Source of the DNA: Paraburkholderia humisilvae
GTDB taxonomy: Bacteria > Pseudomonadota > Gammaproteobacteria > Burkholderiales > Burkholderiaceae
DNA length: 64,000 bases
Assembly (NCBI RefSeq): GCF_902859855.1
Contig: NZ_CADIKH010000011.1
Location: 124,001 to 188,000, forward strand
Direction of reading: 5' to 3'
Positions 25,879 to 34,681 of this stretch are shown piece after piece. A program made the translations under genes and the position numbers. How positions within the stretch are numbered: the first letter of the stretch is position 1; every line of letters starts with the position of its first letter. The notes under the pieces were generated by a model that ran no database searches, was not told the origin of the DNA, and saw nothing but the letters and a program-made list of their open reading frames with translations.

Positions 25879-25955
25879 CGCCTACCTTGCATCCGATGTT
25901 CGATTCAACCGCTATCGGCCAGCAAAAAGCCGCTAGCGGCGCAATCGTGCTCCGT

Positions 25956-27137
25956 TCAATCCAGCGCGGAAGCCGGCCCGAAGAACTCATAGCGCGCCTG
26001 TTCGGCCGGCACGCCGAGCGCTTTCAGATGCTTCTTGACGGCCTTCATGAAGGACTTCGGCCCAAGGAAATACACGTCGACGTCGCGCGAGGCCGGCATC
26101 CATTCGCGCAGCCGCGCTTCGTCGAGATAGCCGGTGGCGTCGAAAGCGTTGTCGTCCGCACGCGGCTTTTCATACACGTAAAAGCGCTTCAACTGCGGGT
26201 GGCGCGCGGCGAGTTCGTCGATAAAGTGGCGGAACGCGTGCACGCCGCCGTGACGTGCCGCGTGAATGAAGTGCACCGGCCGCGACGTCTTCAGCGCAAC
26301 ACGCAACATCGCCAGCGTCGGTGTAATGCCGACCCCGCCGCTGATCAGCACGAGCGGCTTTGCACTGTCTTCGAGCGTGAAGTCGCCGGATGGCGCGAAC
26401 ACATCGAGCGTGTCGTCTTCGATCACATGGTCGTGCAGGTAGTTCGACACCTTGCCGTTCGGCTCGCACTTCACGCTGATCCGATACTCAAGCCCGTTTG
26501 CGGCTGCCGACAGTGAATAGTTGCGGCGCACCTCCTCACCGTCGATCACGACGCGCAACGCGATGAATTGGCCCGGCTTGAAGTCGAGCAGATCGCCGCC
26601 GTCGGCGGGACGCAGATAGAACGACGTAATCTCGTCGCTTTCGCGCACCTTGCGCGCGACCGTGAATTTTCGCGTGCCGCGCCAGCCGCCCTGTGACGCT
26701 TCCTTTGCTGCGTACGCGCTCTCTTCGAGACCGATCAGAATATCGGCGAGCTGTTGATAGGCGGCGCCCCACGCATCGATCACCGCATCGGTCGCGATGT
26801 CCGGCCCGAGCACCTCGCGAATCGCTCGCAGCAAGCAAGCGCCGACGATCGGATAATGTCCGGGCAGGATATTCAGCGACACGTGCTTGTTGACGATCCG
26901 CGACACGAGGCCGCCCAACTGCTCGAGCTGATCGATATGGCGCGCGTACATCAGCACGCCGTTCGCCAGTGCGCGTGCCTGGTCGCCGTTGGCCTGGTGT
27001 GCCTGATTGAAAAGCGGACGCACTTCCGGATACTCGGACAGCATCGTCCTGTAGAAGTGAGTGATGAGAGCTTCGCCGCCGCTTTCGAGCAGCGGAATGG
27101 TGGCTTTGACGATAGCGCGATGTTCGGCTGACAGCAT
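25956..27137 (-). CDS. hmp: Flavohemoglobin, nitric oxide dioxygenase
   Basis: A 393-residue enzyme that converts NO and O2 to nitrate using NAD(P)H, protecting the cytoplasm from nitrosative stress. Residues 1 to about 140 are the globin domain, with the proximal heme His in VNKHVSLNILPGHYP and the helix start MLSAEHRAIVKATIPLL. The FAD-binding domain has RRNYSLSAA and PGQFIALRV. The NAD domain has LISGGVGITPTLAML and VYFLGPKSFMKAV. The length equals that of E. coli and Pseudomonas Hmp/Fhp. In the Y-C-G-P position the usual Cys is Leu (FLGP). The gene is divergent from a NorR-type activator and has a sigma-54 promoter. Confidence 0.96.
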   Translation of the reverse strand: MLSAEHRAIVKATIPLLESGGEALITHFYRTMLSEYPEVRPLFNQAHQANGDQARALANGVLMYARHIDQLEQLGGLVSRIVNKHVSLNILPGHYPIVGACLLRAIREVLGPDIATDAVIDAWGAAYQQLADILIGLEESAYAAKEASQGGWRGTRKFTVARKVRESDEITSFYLRPADGGDLLDFKPGQFIALRVVIDGEEVRRNYSLSAAANGLEYRISVKCEPNGKVSNYLHDHVIEDDTLDVFAPSGDFTLEDSAKPLVLISGGVGITPTLAMLRVALKTSRPVHFIHAARHGGVHAFRHFIDELAARHPQLKRFYVYEKPRADDNAFDATGYLDEARLREWMPASRDVDVYFLGPKSFMKAVKKHLKALGVPAEQARYEFFGPASALD

Positions 27138-27199
27138 GGAACTTACCTCTATTCATTGAGAGTGGCTGAAGACCCGCAAACGGGCTCGCGCTTGATAAC

Positions 27200-27214
27200 G
27201 CATGAAGCGGGCCA
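27200..27214 (-). promoter_or_regulatory. Sigma-54 promoter of hmp
   Basis: On the minus strand the sequence TGGCCCGCTTCATGC has the GG-N10-GC spacing of -24/-12 elements and matches the consensus TGGCACGNNNNTTGC at all but two defined bases. It lies about 63 bases before the hmp ATG. With the divergent NorR-type activator this makes sigma-54 control of hmp very likely. Confidence 0.8.
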
Positions 27215-27262
27215 GCATTGATGTGTAATAAAATCAGTGCTTTACGAATAGTCGAAGTGGAT

Positions 27263-28858
27263 ATGACACGAGTCGAATCGACTACTGGCGCGGTCACACT
27301 GACTGCGACAGACCTGCTTGATGCGCTGTTGCGGCTGGTCCAGGACCTGTCGCGCGATCTGTCCGGAAGCGAGCGCTACCGGCGCCTGCTCACCACGTTG
27401 CGCGAGCTTTTTTCGGGCGATGCGGCCGCGTTATTGCGGCTCGACGGCGATATGCTCGTGCCGCTCGCAATCGATGGCCTGACGAGTGACACGCTTGGCC
27501 GGCGCTTTCGCGTGGGCGACCATCCGCGCTTTCTCGCACTGCTGGCGCGACGCGAACCGACTCGCTTTCCCGCCGATTCAGGTTTGCCGGACCCGTATGA
27601 CGGTCTGGTGGAAGGCGTGAGCGGTGACCTCGAAGTGCACGACTGTCTTGGCTGTCCGCTTTATATCAATGGACGCCCGTGGGGCCTGCTGACACTCGAC
27701 GCGCTGGACCCCGAGCGCTTCGATAGCGTGGACATGAGTCTGCTGCAGGCGTTCCTGAGTCTGGCGGCGGCAACGGTCAGTGTTGCCGAGCGCATCGATA
27801 CACTCGCGCGCAACACCGAAGAAGAGCGTCAGCGGGCCGAAGCTTACCGGCAGGCGACCGGTCCGAGGGTTCGCGAAATCATCGGTAGTAGCACTGCGCA
27901 TCGGCAATTGCTCGATGAAATCCGCACGGTCGCGAACAGCGATCTGACCGTGTTGATAACAGGCGAGACAGGCGTCGGCAAGGAGCTGGTGGCCAACGCG
28001 ATTCACGCGGGATCGCCGCGCGCGGACAAGGCGTTGATCAGCCTGAACTGTGCGGCGCTGCCCGACACGTTAGTCGAAAGCGAACTGTTTGGTCATGTGC
28101 GCGGTGCATTTTCGGGTGCATCGTCCGACCGGCGCGGCAAATTCGAGCTCGCGGACGGCGGCACGCTGCTGCTCGACGAAGTCGGCGAATTGCCGTTGGG
28201 CGTGCAGGCAAAGTTGCTTCGCATGCTGCAAAACGGGCAGTTGCAACGCATCGGCTCGGACAGCGAGCACAAGGTCGACGTGCGGCTGATTGCCGCGACC
28301 AACCGCGATCTCGCAGAAGAGGTGCGCTCGGGCCGGTTTCGCGCGGACTTGTACCATCGACTGAGCGTCTACCCGCTGCGCGTGCCGCCGTTGCGCGAAC
28401 GAGGGCGCGACGTGTTGCTGTTAGCCGGTTTCTTTCTCGAAGAAAACCGCGCGCGTCTCGGGTTGCTGAGCATCCGGCTCGCCACCGATGCGCAGTCGGC
28501 GCTGCTGTCCTATCACTGGCCGGGCAATGTACGCGAGCTCGAGCACATGATCGGGCGCAGCGCGTTCAAGGCGCTGTCGCGGCACCGCGAACGGCCACGC
28601 ATCCTGACGCTGACCGCATTGGACCTCGGCATATCAACCACGCACGCGTCGGTCGCGCCGCAGCGTGCGGCAAACCAGGCTGGACCGGATGACGCGGATG
28701 CGCCGGGCGATTTCCGCAGTTCCGTGATCGCGTTCGAACGCTCGCTCGTGTCCGGCGCGATGGAGCGGCACGACAACAACTGGGCGGCCGTCGCGCGCGC
28801 GCTGGGTATGGATCGCGCGAACCTGAACCGGCTGGCAAAGCGCCTCGGGTTGAAATAA
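27263..28858 (+). CDS. norR: NorR/FhpR-type sigma-54-dependent NO-responsive activator
   Basis: A 531-residue enhancer-binding protein. Residues 1 to about 185 form a GAF domain that in NorR holds a non-heme iron sensing NO. About 205-435 is the AAA+ domain with Walker A GETGVGKE (234-241), the sigma-54 contact loop GAFSGA (281-286; usually GAFTGA), Walker B GGTLLLDEVGELPL and the arginine-finger region FRADLYHRLSVYPL. The C-terminus is a Fis-type helix-turn-helix (NNWAAVARALGMDRANLNRL). It lies divergent from hmp, as fhpR does beside fhp in Pseudomonas. ATG 27263 is preferred to the TTG at 27218. The Ser in the contact loop is a conservative change. Confidence 0.93.
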   Translation: MTRVESTTGAVTLTATDLLDALLRLVQDLSRDLSGSERYRRLLTTLRELFSGDAAALLRLDGDMLVPLAIDGLTSDTLGRRFRVGDHPRFLALLARREPTRFPADSGLPDPYDGLVEGVSGDLEVHDCLGCPLYINGRPWGLLTLDALDPERFDSVDMSLLQAFLSLAAATVSVAERIDTLARNTEEERQRAEAYRQATGPRVREIIGSSTAHRQLLDEIRTVANSDLTVLITGETGVGKELVANAIHAGSPRADKALISLNCAALPDTLVESELFGHVRGAFSGASSDRRGKFELADGGTLLLDEVGELPLGVQAKLLRMLQNGQLQRIGSDSEHKVDVRLIAATNRDLAEEVRSGRFRADLYHRLSVYPLRVPPLRERGRDVLLLAGFFLEENRARLGLLSIRLATDAQSALLSYHWPGNVRELEHMIGRSAFKALSRHRERPRILTLTALDLGISTTHASVAPQRAANQAGPDDADAPGDFRSSVIAFERSLVSGAMERHDNNWAAVARALGMDRANLNRLAKRLGLK

Positions 28859-28914
28859 GGAGGCTGGCGGGTGCGCTCGTGCGGTACGTCGGTCAGGAAC
28901 TGATTTGATAGTAT

Positions 28915-28926
28915 CTGATCTGTCAG
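28915..28926 (-). promoter_or_regulatory. MarR operator copy 1 (before the first marR gene)
   Basis: CTGATCTGTCAG, the exact reverse complement of copies 2 and 4. It lies 35 bases before the GTG of the first MarR gene and should mediate autorepression. Confidence 0.75.
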
Positions 28927-28960
28927 CCAGGCAAGCGTTCGTTCATCCAGGGAGATTCAG

Positions 28961-29398
28961 GTGCGGCACTATACGAAAGAGAATTTCAATCTGATGGACA
29001 GCGTCGGCTACGCGCTCAACAAGGCGCGCAACCTGATCATCATGGAAATGGATGCGGCTTTGAAGGAAGTCGATATCTCGAGCCAGCAAATGGGTATCCT
29101 GCTGCTGCTGAAACAGCAAACGACCAGCACGCCGTTCGAGTTGTCGAAAACGCTCGGCATCGATACCGGCTTGATGACCCGAATGCTCGACAAGCTTGAA
29201 TCCAGGGGCCTGATTGTGCGTTCACGCGATGCCGAAGACCGGCGCGTTGTGAATCTTTCGCTGACCGGCAGTGGCCGTGCGGTGGCCGCGAGAATTCCCG
29301 AAATCGCGCCCGCTGTGTTAAACGAACGGCTGAAGAAATTCACCAAGGCCGAGCTTGAAGAACTGCGCCGTCTGCTGCGTAAGTTCATCAGCGAATAA
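28961..29398 (+). CDS. MarR family regulator, copy 1 of the tandem pair
   Basis: A 145-residue winged-helix repressor. The recognition part reads TPFELSKTLGIDTGLMTRML, then DKLESRGLIVRSRDAEDRRV, the standard MarR wing with its DxR motif. The N-terminal helix (SVGYALNKARNLIIMEMDAA) and the C-terminal helix form the dimer interface. The start GTG 28961 has GGGAGA 7 bases upstream. It is clearly paralogous to the next gene: same length, same GLMTRMLDKLE core. It probably represses the NodT-EmrAB pump downstream until a phenolic or drug ligand binds. Confidence 0.9.
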   Translation: MRHYTKENFNLMDSVGYALNKARNLIIMEMDAALKEVDISSQQMGILLLLKQQTTSTPFELSKTLGIDTGLMTRMLDKLESRGLIVRSRDAEDRRVVNLSLTGSGRAVAARIPEIAPAVLNERLKKFTKAELEELRRLLRKFISE

Positions 29399-29487
29399 TC
29401 GCCGGCTCTGCGGCATCCATCCCGCATCGTTTTTCAACCTGACCTGAACGCGGTTCGATACGGCAGCGAAAATTTTCTTGAAGATAT

Positions 29488-29499
29488 CTGACAGATCAG
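29488..29499 (+). promoter_or_regulatory. MarR operator copy 2 (before the second marR gene)
   Basis: CTGACAGATCAG preceded by ATAT, 33 bases before the ATG of the second MarR gene. Confidence 0.75.
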
Positions 29500-29531
29500 C
29501 TATTGTTCGTGCAGCGAATGAGGAGCCAGAG

Positions 29532-29969
29532 ATGTCGTTCTATACGCCAGACAACTTTCATCAGGCCGGGAGCGTCGGGTTCGTGCTTAACAAGGTACGC
29601 AACCAGATCGCGGCGGACATGGATACCGCGCTGAAAGGGCTGCACGTGAAGGCACAGCACATCGGCATCCTGATGTCGCTGCTGCGCGGCTCGAATACCA
29701 CGCCGGCCAGCTTGTCGCGGTATCTCGGTGTGGATTCGGGCCTGATGACACGCATGCTCGACAAGCTCGAAGCACTTGGTTTGCTGGTGCGGTCGCGCGA
29801 CACGGTGGATCGCCGGGTGGTTAACCTGCAGCTCACCGCTGTGGGACAGGCGACCGCGCTGCGCATCACGGAGCTTGCGCCGGACGTGCTCAACGCGCGG
29901 CTGCGGAATTTTTCCGAAGCGGAGTACGACGAACTGCGCCGCTTGCTGCACAAGTTACTGAACGATTGA
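29532..29969 (+). CDS. MarR family regulator, copy 2 of the tandem pair
   Basis: A 145-residue winged-helix protein closely similar to the preceding gene: SVGFVLNKVRNQIAADMDTA at the N-terminus, YLGVDSGLMTRMLDKLEALG at the recognition helix, and VRSRDTVDRRVVNLQLTAVG at the wing. Both have the same length and share their operator sequence, so they arose by tandem duplication and may form mixed dimers or answer to different ligands (inference). ATG 29532 has GAGGAG 10 bases upstream; the longer frame from 29478 begins upstream of the operator and is not used. Confidence 0.9.
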   Translation: MSFYTPDNFHQAGSVGFVLNKVRNQIAADMDTALKGLHVKAQHIGILMSLLRGSNTTPASLSRYLGVDSGLMTRMLDKLEALGLLVRSRDTVDRRVVNLQLTAVGQATALRITELAPDVLNARLRNFSEAEYDELRRLLHKLLND

Positions 29970-29991
29970 GCCGTTTTTTTTAACCATATAT

Positions 29992-30003
29992 CTGATAGGT
30001 CAG
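29992..30003 (+). promoter_or_regulatory. MarR operator copy 3 (overlapping the pump operon start)
   Basis: CTGATAGGTCAG preceded by ATAT, two bases different from copies 2 and 4. It ends three bases before the NodT ATG, so a bound repressor would cover the ribosome-binding region of the DNA. Confidence 0.7.
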
Positions 30004-30006
30004 AAA

Positions 30007-31512
30007 ATGATCAGTCAATCAAATGTAAGGCGATATACGTTTCGTGGACTGAAAGCCGGCGTATCGGTGATGTGCGCGGCGGTCCTGTCCGCGTGTGTGA
30101 ACTATGCGGGCATCCATAGCGACAAGCAGCTCGCGGAGCCGCAGCACTATGCCACGCAGCAGAGCATGCCGTCTGAAGGCGGTCGCTGGCCGACGGCCGA
30201 CTGGGCGGACCAGTTCGGTGATGCGCAACTGAAAGCGCTGATCGATGAGGCGCTGAGCGGCAGTCCAACCATCGAACAGGCGCGCGCACGGGTCGCCTCC
30301 GCGGCCGCTTACAGCGAGATCGCGAAAGCCGCGACCTTGCCGCAAGCCGATGCGAGCTACTCGTACACCCGTCAGCAGTTTTCGGGCACGACCTATGTGC
30401 CGCCACCGTTCGCGGGAAGCTGGCAGTCGGAAAACAAGGGCGTGCTCAGCGCATCGTATGAACTCGACCTGTGGGGCAAAAATCGCGAAGCGTTGAAGGC
30501 CGCGCTGTCGCAACTGGAGGCGAGCGAAGCCGACGCGCAAGTGGTCCGCCTGACGCTGACAACGGCAATCGCGCGCTCCTATAACCAGTTGGCGCGGCTC
30601 TATGTGCTGCGCGATATCGCGGAACAGGAAATCGCACAGCGCGAACAGATCGACAGGCTGACCGCAGGACGGATCGCAACCGGCCTCGACACCGAAGTCG
30701 AACTCAAGACCGCGCAAGCGAATCTCGCGACGAGTCGTGCCGCGCTGAAAGCGATTGACGGCTCGATCGTCACCACGCGCTATCAGATCGCGGCGCTGCT
30801 TGGCGCCGGCCCGGACCGTGGACTGCAAATCGCGCGGCCGTCGCTCGGCGTCGGCGACGAAGTACGACTGCCGGACAATCTGCCTGCGGATCTGGTAAGC
30901 CGCCGTCCGGATATCGTCGCGGCGCGCTGGCGCGTTGACGGACTGACGCACGAAGTGAAATCGACGAAGGCCGAGTTTTACCCCGACATTAACCTGAGCG
31001 CCGCAATCGGTCTCGACGCGTTCGGCTTCGGCCGCTTTCTGAACGCGGCGAGCCGCACGGTTTCCGCAGGGCCGGCCATTCACCTGCCGATCTTCGACGC
31101 AGGCGAGTTGCGCGCAAAACTGAAGGGACGCTACGCGGAATTCGACTATGCGGTCGCGACCTACAACCAGACGCTCGTTACCGCATTGAGCGAAGTGGCG
31201 ACGCAACTCGCGGATATCCGCTCGACCGACGGGCAACTGGTCGACGCCCAGACCGCGCAAAGCGCTGCACGCCGTGCGGACGAACTGGCACTCATTCAAT
31301 ACAAGGCGGGGCTCACGACTCAGTTGACGGTGCTCAACGCGGACGTGACTGCGTTGTCAGCCGATCAGGCGGTCGCGAACCTGACGATGAATCGCCGCGA
31401 CCAGCAAATCGCACTCGCCGCTGCATTAGGCGGCGGATATACGGACACATCGGATTCGGCGGGACTGGCGGCCACTGATGCAGCGGCGGTTTCTTCGATC
31501 ACTTCGCGTTAA
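30007..31512 (+). CDS. Outer-membrane efflux lipoprotein, NodT family
   Basis: A 501-residue TolC-like channel subunit. The signal peptide ends in a lipobox (VLSAC, Cys about residue 30), so it is a lipid-anchored outer-membrane protein. The paired coiled-coil repeats of the family are visible: QARARVASAAAYSEIAKAAT with LPQADASYSYTRQ, YELDLWGKNREALKAALSQL, and in the second half LVSRRPDIVAARWRVDGLT, FYPDINLSAAIGLDAFGFGR. It joins the HlyD-type and DHA2 subunits encoded next into a tripartite pump. The start is ATG 30007 right after operator copy 3. Confidence 0.93.
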   Translation: MISQSNVRRYTFRGLKAGVSVMCAAVLSACVNYAGIHSDKQLAEPQHYATQQSMPSEGGRWPTADWADQFGDAQLKALIDEALSGSPTIEQARARVASAAAYSEIAKAATLPQADASYSYTRQQFSGTTYVPPPFAGSWQSENKGVLSASYELDLWGKNREALKAALSQLEASEADAQVVRLTLTTAIARSYNQLARLYVLRDIAEQEIAQREQIDRLTAGRIATGLDTEVELKTAQANLATSRAALKAIDGSIVTTRYQIAALLGAGPDRGLQIARPSLGVGDEVRLPDNLPADLVSRRPDIVAARWRVDGLTHEVKSTKAEFYPDINLSAAIGLDAFGFGRFLNAASRTVSAGPAIHLPIFDAGELRAKLKGRYAEFDYAVATYNQTLVTALSEVATQLADIRSTDGQLVDAQTAQSAARRADELALIQYKAGLTTQLTVLNADVTALSADQAVANLTMNRRDQQIALAAALGGGYTDTSDSAGLAATDAAAVSSITSR

Positions 31513-31582
31513 CGCGGACCCATCAGACACATGCAAAGCCCCCCAGCACTGCACAAAAACGATCAAGCCTTGGAGAACTGAA

Positions 31583-32893
31583 ATGAGCGAAATGGACACC
31601 CCGACGCAAACGAAACCACCGGCCCCCAACGCCGCGCCGGCATCGCATCAGGAAGCGCAGACAGAGCCCCAATCGCGCAAGCGCAAGGTCCTGCTCGCGC
31701 TGCTTGCTGCCGCGGTCGTCGTCGGCGGCGCGGCATACGGCGCGTACTACGTGACGTACGGGCAATACCACGAGTCGACCGATGACGCGTACGTCAGCGG
31801 CAACCTCGTGCAACTGACGCCGCAAGTGACAGGTACGGTCGTCGCGGTCAATGCCGACGACACGCAGATCGTCAAGGAGGGCGACCCGGTCGTGACGCTC
31901 GACCCGGCCGATGCAAAAGTGGCGCTCGGCAACGCGGAAGCGGCGCTTGCGCAAACCGTGCGGCAAGTCAGCAGCCTGTACGTGAACAACGATTTCTATA
32001 GCGCGACCGTCGCACAGCGGCAGTCCGACCTTGCACGCGCGACCAGCGACTTGCAGCGCCGCCAGGCCGTTGCCGATACCGGCGCGGTGTCCGCCGAAGA
32101 CGTTGCGCACGCACGCGACGCAGTCACCGCCGCGCAGGCGGCGCTCGATGCGGCGCGTCAGCAGGCGCAAGCCAATCACGCGCTGACCGACCGCACGACG
32201 GTCGCGCAGCACCCGAATGTCCAGGCCGCCGCATCGAAAGTGCGCGACGCGTACCTCGCGTATGCGCGCAACACGCTGCCCGCGCCGGTCACCGGCTATG
32301 TGGCGCGCCGCTCGGTGCAGGTGGGTCAGCGCGTCGCGCCGGGCACGCCGTTAATGGCAATCGTGCCGCTCGACGGCGTGTGGGTCGATGCGAACTACAA
32401 GGAAAGCCAACTGCGACGCATGCGTATCGGCCAGCCGGTCACGCTAACGGCCGACGTATACGGTGGCAACGTCACGTATCACGGGCGCGTGGTCGGATTC
32501 TCAGCGGGTACGGGCGCCGCGTTCGCCGTGCTGCCGGCGCAGAACGCAACGGGCAACTGGATCAAGGTCGTGCAGCGCTTGCCGGTGCGCGTCCAGCTCG
32601 ATCAGCGCGAGCTTGAGGCCCACCCGTTGCGAATCGGGCTCTCGATGGAGGTCGACGTCGAGACGCGCGACGACTCCGGTCATCAACTGGGTGCCGCGAT
32701 CAACACCACTTATCGAACCGACGTATTCGCCGCCTACGGTGCGCAGGCTGATGACGAAATCGCGCGAATCATCGCGCAAAACACGGTAGAGGAGCGTCAG
32801 GCAGCATCCGGCGATGCAAAGCAGGGCCATTCGGCCAACGCGGCGACGGCAAAGACAGCGGCACGGCATGACCGGGCACAACCGGCGGCCTGA
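31583..32893 (+). CDS. HlyD/EmrA family membrane-fusion protein
   Basis: A 436-residue periplasmic adaptor. One membrane segment lies near residues 33-53 (VLLALLAAAVVVGGAAYGAY). The lipoyl-like hairpin follows (DDAYVSGNLVQLTPQVTGTV, ending at APVTGYVARRSVQVGQRVAP), with long alpha-hairpin coiled coils between. VDANYKESQLRRMRIGQPVT is typical of EmrA. It links the NodT channel to the EmrB-type pump. The Ala/Lys-rich tail after about residue 400 is extra. ATG 31583 has TGGAGAAC upstream. It has no operator of its own, so it is transcribed with the upstream gene. Confidence 0.93.
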   Translation: MSEMDTPTQTKPPAPNAAPASHQEAQTEPQSRKRKVLLALLAAAVVVGGAAYGAYYVTYGQYHESTDDAYVSGNLVQLTPQVTGTVVAVNADDTQIVKEGDPVVTLDPADAKVALGNAEAALAQTVRQVSSLYVNNDFYSATVAQRQSDLARATSDLQRRQAVADTGAVSAEDVAHARDAVTAAQAALDAARQQAQANHALTDRTTVAQHPNVQAAASKVRDAYLAYARNTLPAPVTGYVARRSVQVGQRVAPGTPLMAIVPLDGVWVDANYKESQLRRMRIGQPVTLTADVYGGNVTYHGRVVGFSAGTGAAFAVLPAQNATGNWIKVVQRLPVRVQLDQRELEAHPLRIGLSMEVDVETRDDSGHQLGAAINTTYRTDVFAAYGAQADDEIARIIAQNTVEERQAASGDAKQGHSANAATAKTAARHDRAQPAA

Positions 32894-32935
32894 ACCGACA
32901 CCGAGGTTACTGCGCGATTTTTTTAGAGCACATAT

Positions 32936-32947
32936 CTGACAGATCAG
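32936..32947 (+). promoter_or_regulatory. MarR operator copy 4 (before the EmrB-type gene)
   Basis: CTGACAGATCAG preceded by ATAT, identical to copy 2. It lies 40 bases before the ATG, in the gap after the HlyD-type gene, implying a separate regulated promoter for the pump subunit. Confidence 0.75.
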
Positions 32948-32987
32948 ATTGTTTGATCCGAAACCAGCGAACGCAAGGAATCGACAT

Positions 32988-34547
32988 ATGAATCCCTCGA
33001 CGAACCCCGCGAGCCTGCCACCGTTATCCGGCGGAAAACTGGTGCTCGCGACGATCGCGGTCGCGCTCGCGACGTTCATGAACGTGCTCGACTCGTCGAT
33101 CGCGAATGTCGCGATCCCGACGATTTCCGGCAATCTCGGCGTGTCGGTCGACGAAGGCACGTGGGTGATCACGCTGTTCTCCGCGGCGAACGCGGTGTCG
33201 ATTCCGCTGACCGGTTGGCTCACGCAACGCGTCGGCCAGATCAAGCTGTTTGTCGGCGCGATTCTGCTGTTCGTGTTGTCGTCGTGGTTGTGCGGCCTCG
33301 CGCCGAACCTGATCGTGCTGCTTGCCGCTCGTGTGCTGCAGGGGGCGGTGGCGGGTCCGCTGATTCCGTTATCGCAGGCGATTCTGCTCGGTTCGTATCC
33401 GAAGGAGAAAAGCTCGCATGCGCTGTCATTGTGGGCGATGACCGCCACAGTCGGCCCGATTGCGGGTCCGGCGCTGGGTGGCTGGATTACCGACAGCTAT
33501 TCGTGGTCATGGATCTTCTACATCAACATTCCGGTGGGTCTGTTCGCGGCCGGCGTGACATGGATGATCTACCGGACGCGCGAAACGCCATCGCGGCGGC
33601 TGCCGATCGACAAGGTCGGCCTGGTTTCGCTGATCGCATGGGTCGCGTCGCTGCAAATCATGCTGGACAAGGGCAAAGACCTCGACTGGTTCAATTCGCC
33701 GGTCATCTGTACGCTCGCCGTGGTTGCCGCGGTGAGTTTCGTGTTCTTCATGATCTGGGAACTGACCGAAAAGAGCCCGGTGGTCGACCTGCGGCTCTTC
33801 GCAGTGCGCAATTTCCGCGGAGGCACGATCGCGATTTCGGTCGCGTATGCGGTGTTTTTTTCGAATCTCGTGATTCTTCCGCAATGGATCCAGGCTTACC
33901 TGAACTATCGCGCGGTCGACGCGGGCATGGTCACCGCGCCGCTTGGCATCTTCGCCGTGCTGCTCGCGCCAGTGATGGCGAAAATCATGCCGAAATCGGA
34001 CGCACGCGTGCTGGCCACGCTGGCGTTTGTCGGCTACGCGATCGTGTTTTTTATGCGCTCAGGGTATACGACCGGCGTCGATGCATGGACGCTTGTGCTG
34101 CCGACGCTGCTGCAAGGCATTCCGACCGCGCTATTCTTCGTGCCGCTGACGGCCATTATCCTGTCGGGGCTGCCGCCCGAACGGATTCCCGCGGCAGCCG
34201 GCTTGTCCAACTTCGTACGCGTGTTCGCGGGCGGTGTCGGTACGTCGCTGGCGACCACCGGCTGGAACAACCGCACCATCCTGCATCATTCGCAGCTGAT
34301 GGAACAAGCGAGTATCGACAATCCAACCTTTACCGGCGCGGTCAGCTCGCTGCACGCGACGCTCGGCGGCAGCGGCGACCAGGCGCTCGCGTTCTTCGAG
34401 CAGTCGTTGAATGCGCAGGCGGCGATGCTCGGACTGAACGACATTTTCTGGCTGTCGGCCGTGATCTTTATCGTGATCATTCCGTTGATCTGGTTGACGA
34501 AGCCGGGTAAGGGCGGCGCGGGCGGCGCGGCTTCCGCCGCACATTGA
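32988..34547 (+). CDS. DHA2 family MFS efflux pump (EmrB/QacA)
   Basis: A 519-residue inner-membrane transporter with about 14 membrane segments. Motif D1 is LDSSIANVAIPTISGNLGVS, and motif A lies in GWLTQRVGQIKLF. LWAMTATVGPIAGPALGGWI holds motif C of the drug:H+ antiporters. The C-terminal part matches EmrB in length. It is the energy-coupled subunit of the NodT-EmrA-EmrB pump controlled by the MarR pair. AAGGAA precedes ATG 32988. The likely substrates are hydrophobic drugs, uncouplers or plant phenolics (family knowledge). Confidence 0.93.
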   Translation: MNPSTNPASLPPLSGGKLVLATIAVALATFMNVLDSSIANVAIPTISGNLGVSVDEGTWVITLFSAANAVSIPLTGWLTQRVGQIKLFVGAILLFVLSSWLCGLAPNLIVLLAARVLQGAVAGPLIPLSQAILLGSYPKEKSSHALSLWAMTATVGPIAGPALGGWITDSYSWSWIFYINIPVGLFAAGVTWMIYRTRETPSRRLPIDKVGLVSLIAWVASLQIMLDKGKDLDWFNSPVICTLAVVAAVSFVFFMIWELTEKSPVVDLRLFAVRNFRGGTIAISVAYAVFFSNLVILPQWIQAYLNYRAVDAGMVTAPLGIFAVLLAPVMAKIMPKSDARVLATLAFVGYAIVFFMRSGYTTGVDAWTLVLPTLLQGIPTALFFVPLTAIILSGLPPERIPAAAGLSNFVRVFAGGVGTSLATTGWNNRTILHHSQLMEQASIDNPTFTGAVSSLHATLGGSGDQALAFFEQSLNAQAAMLGLNDIFWLSAVIFIVIIPLIWLTKPGKGGAGGAASAAH

Positions 34548-34681
34548 ATGCGCGGCGCGCGGTGCGGCGACATTGATGCCGCGCGTCGCTCGCGCGGAAA
34601 ATTGGCCTTGCCACGGTCAGCGCAGCCCGGTAACAATGCGGTCGGAGCGCAGCGTGCGCCGCCCCGACGGATACTCAGCCC

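Noticed and set aside
33161..34510. 449-codon frame within the EmrB-type gene
   Set aside because: Out-of-frame shadow of a clear DHA2 pump.
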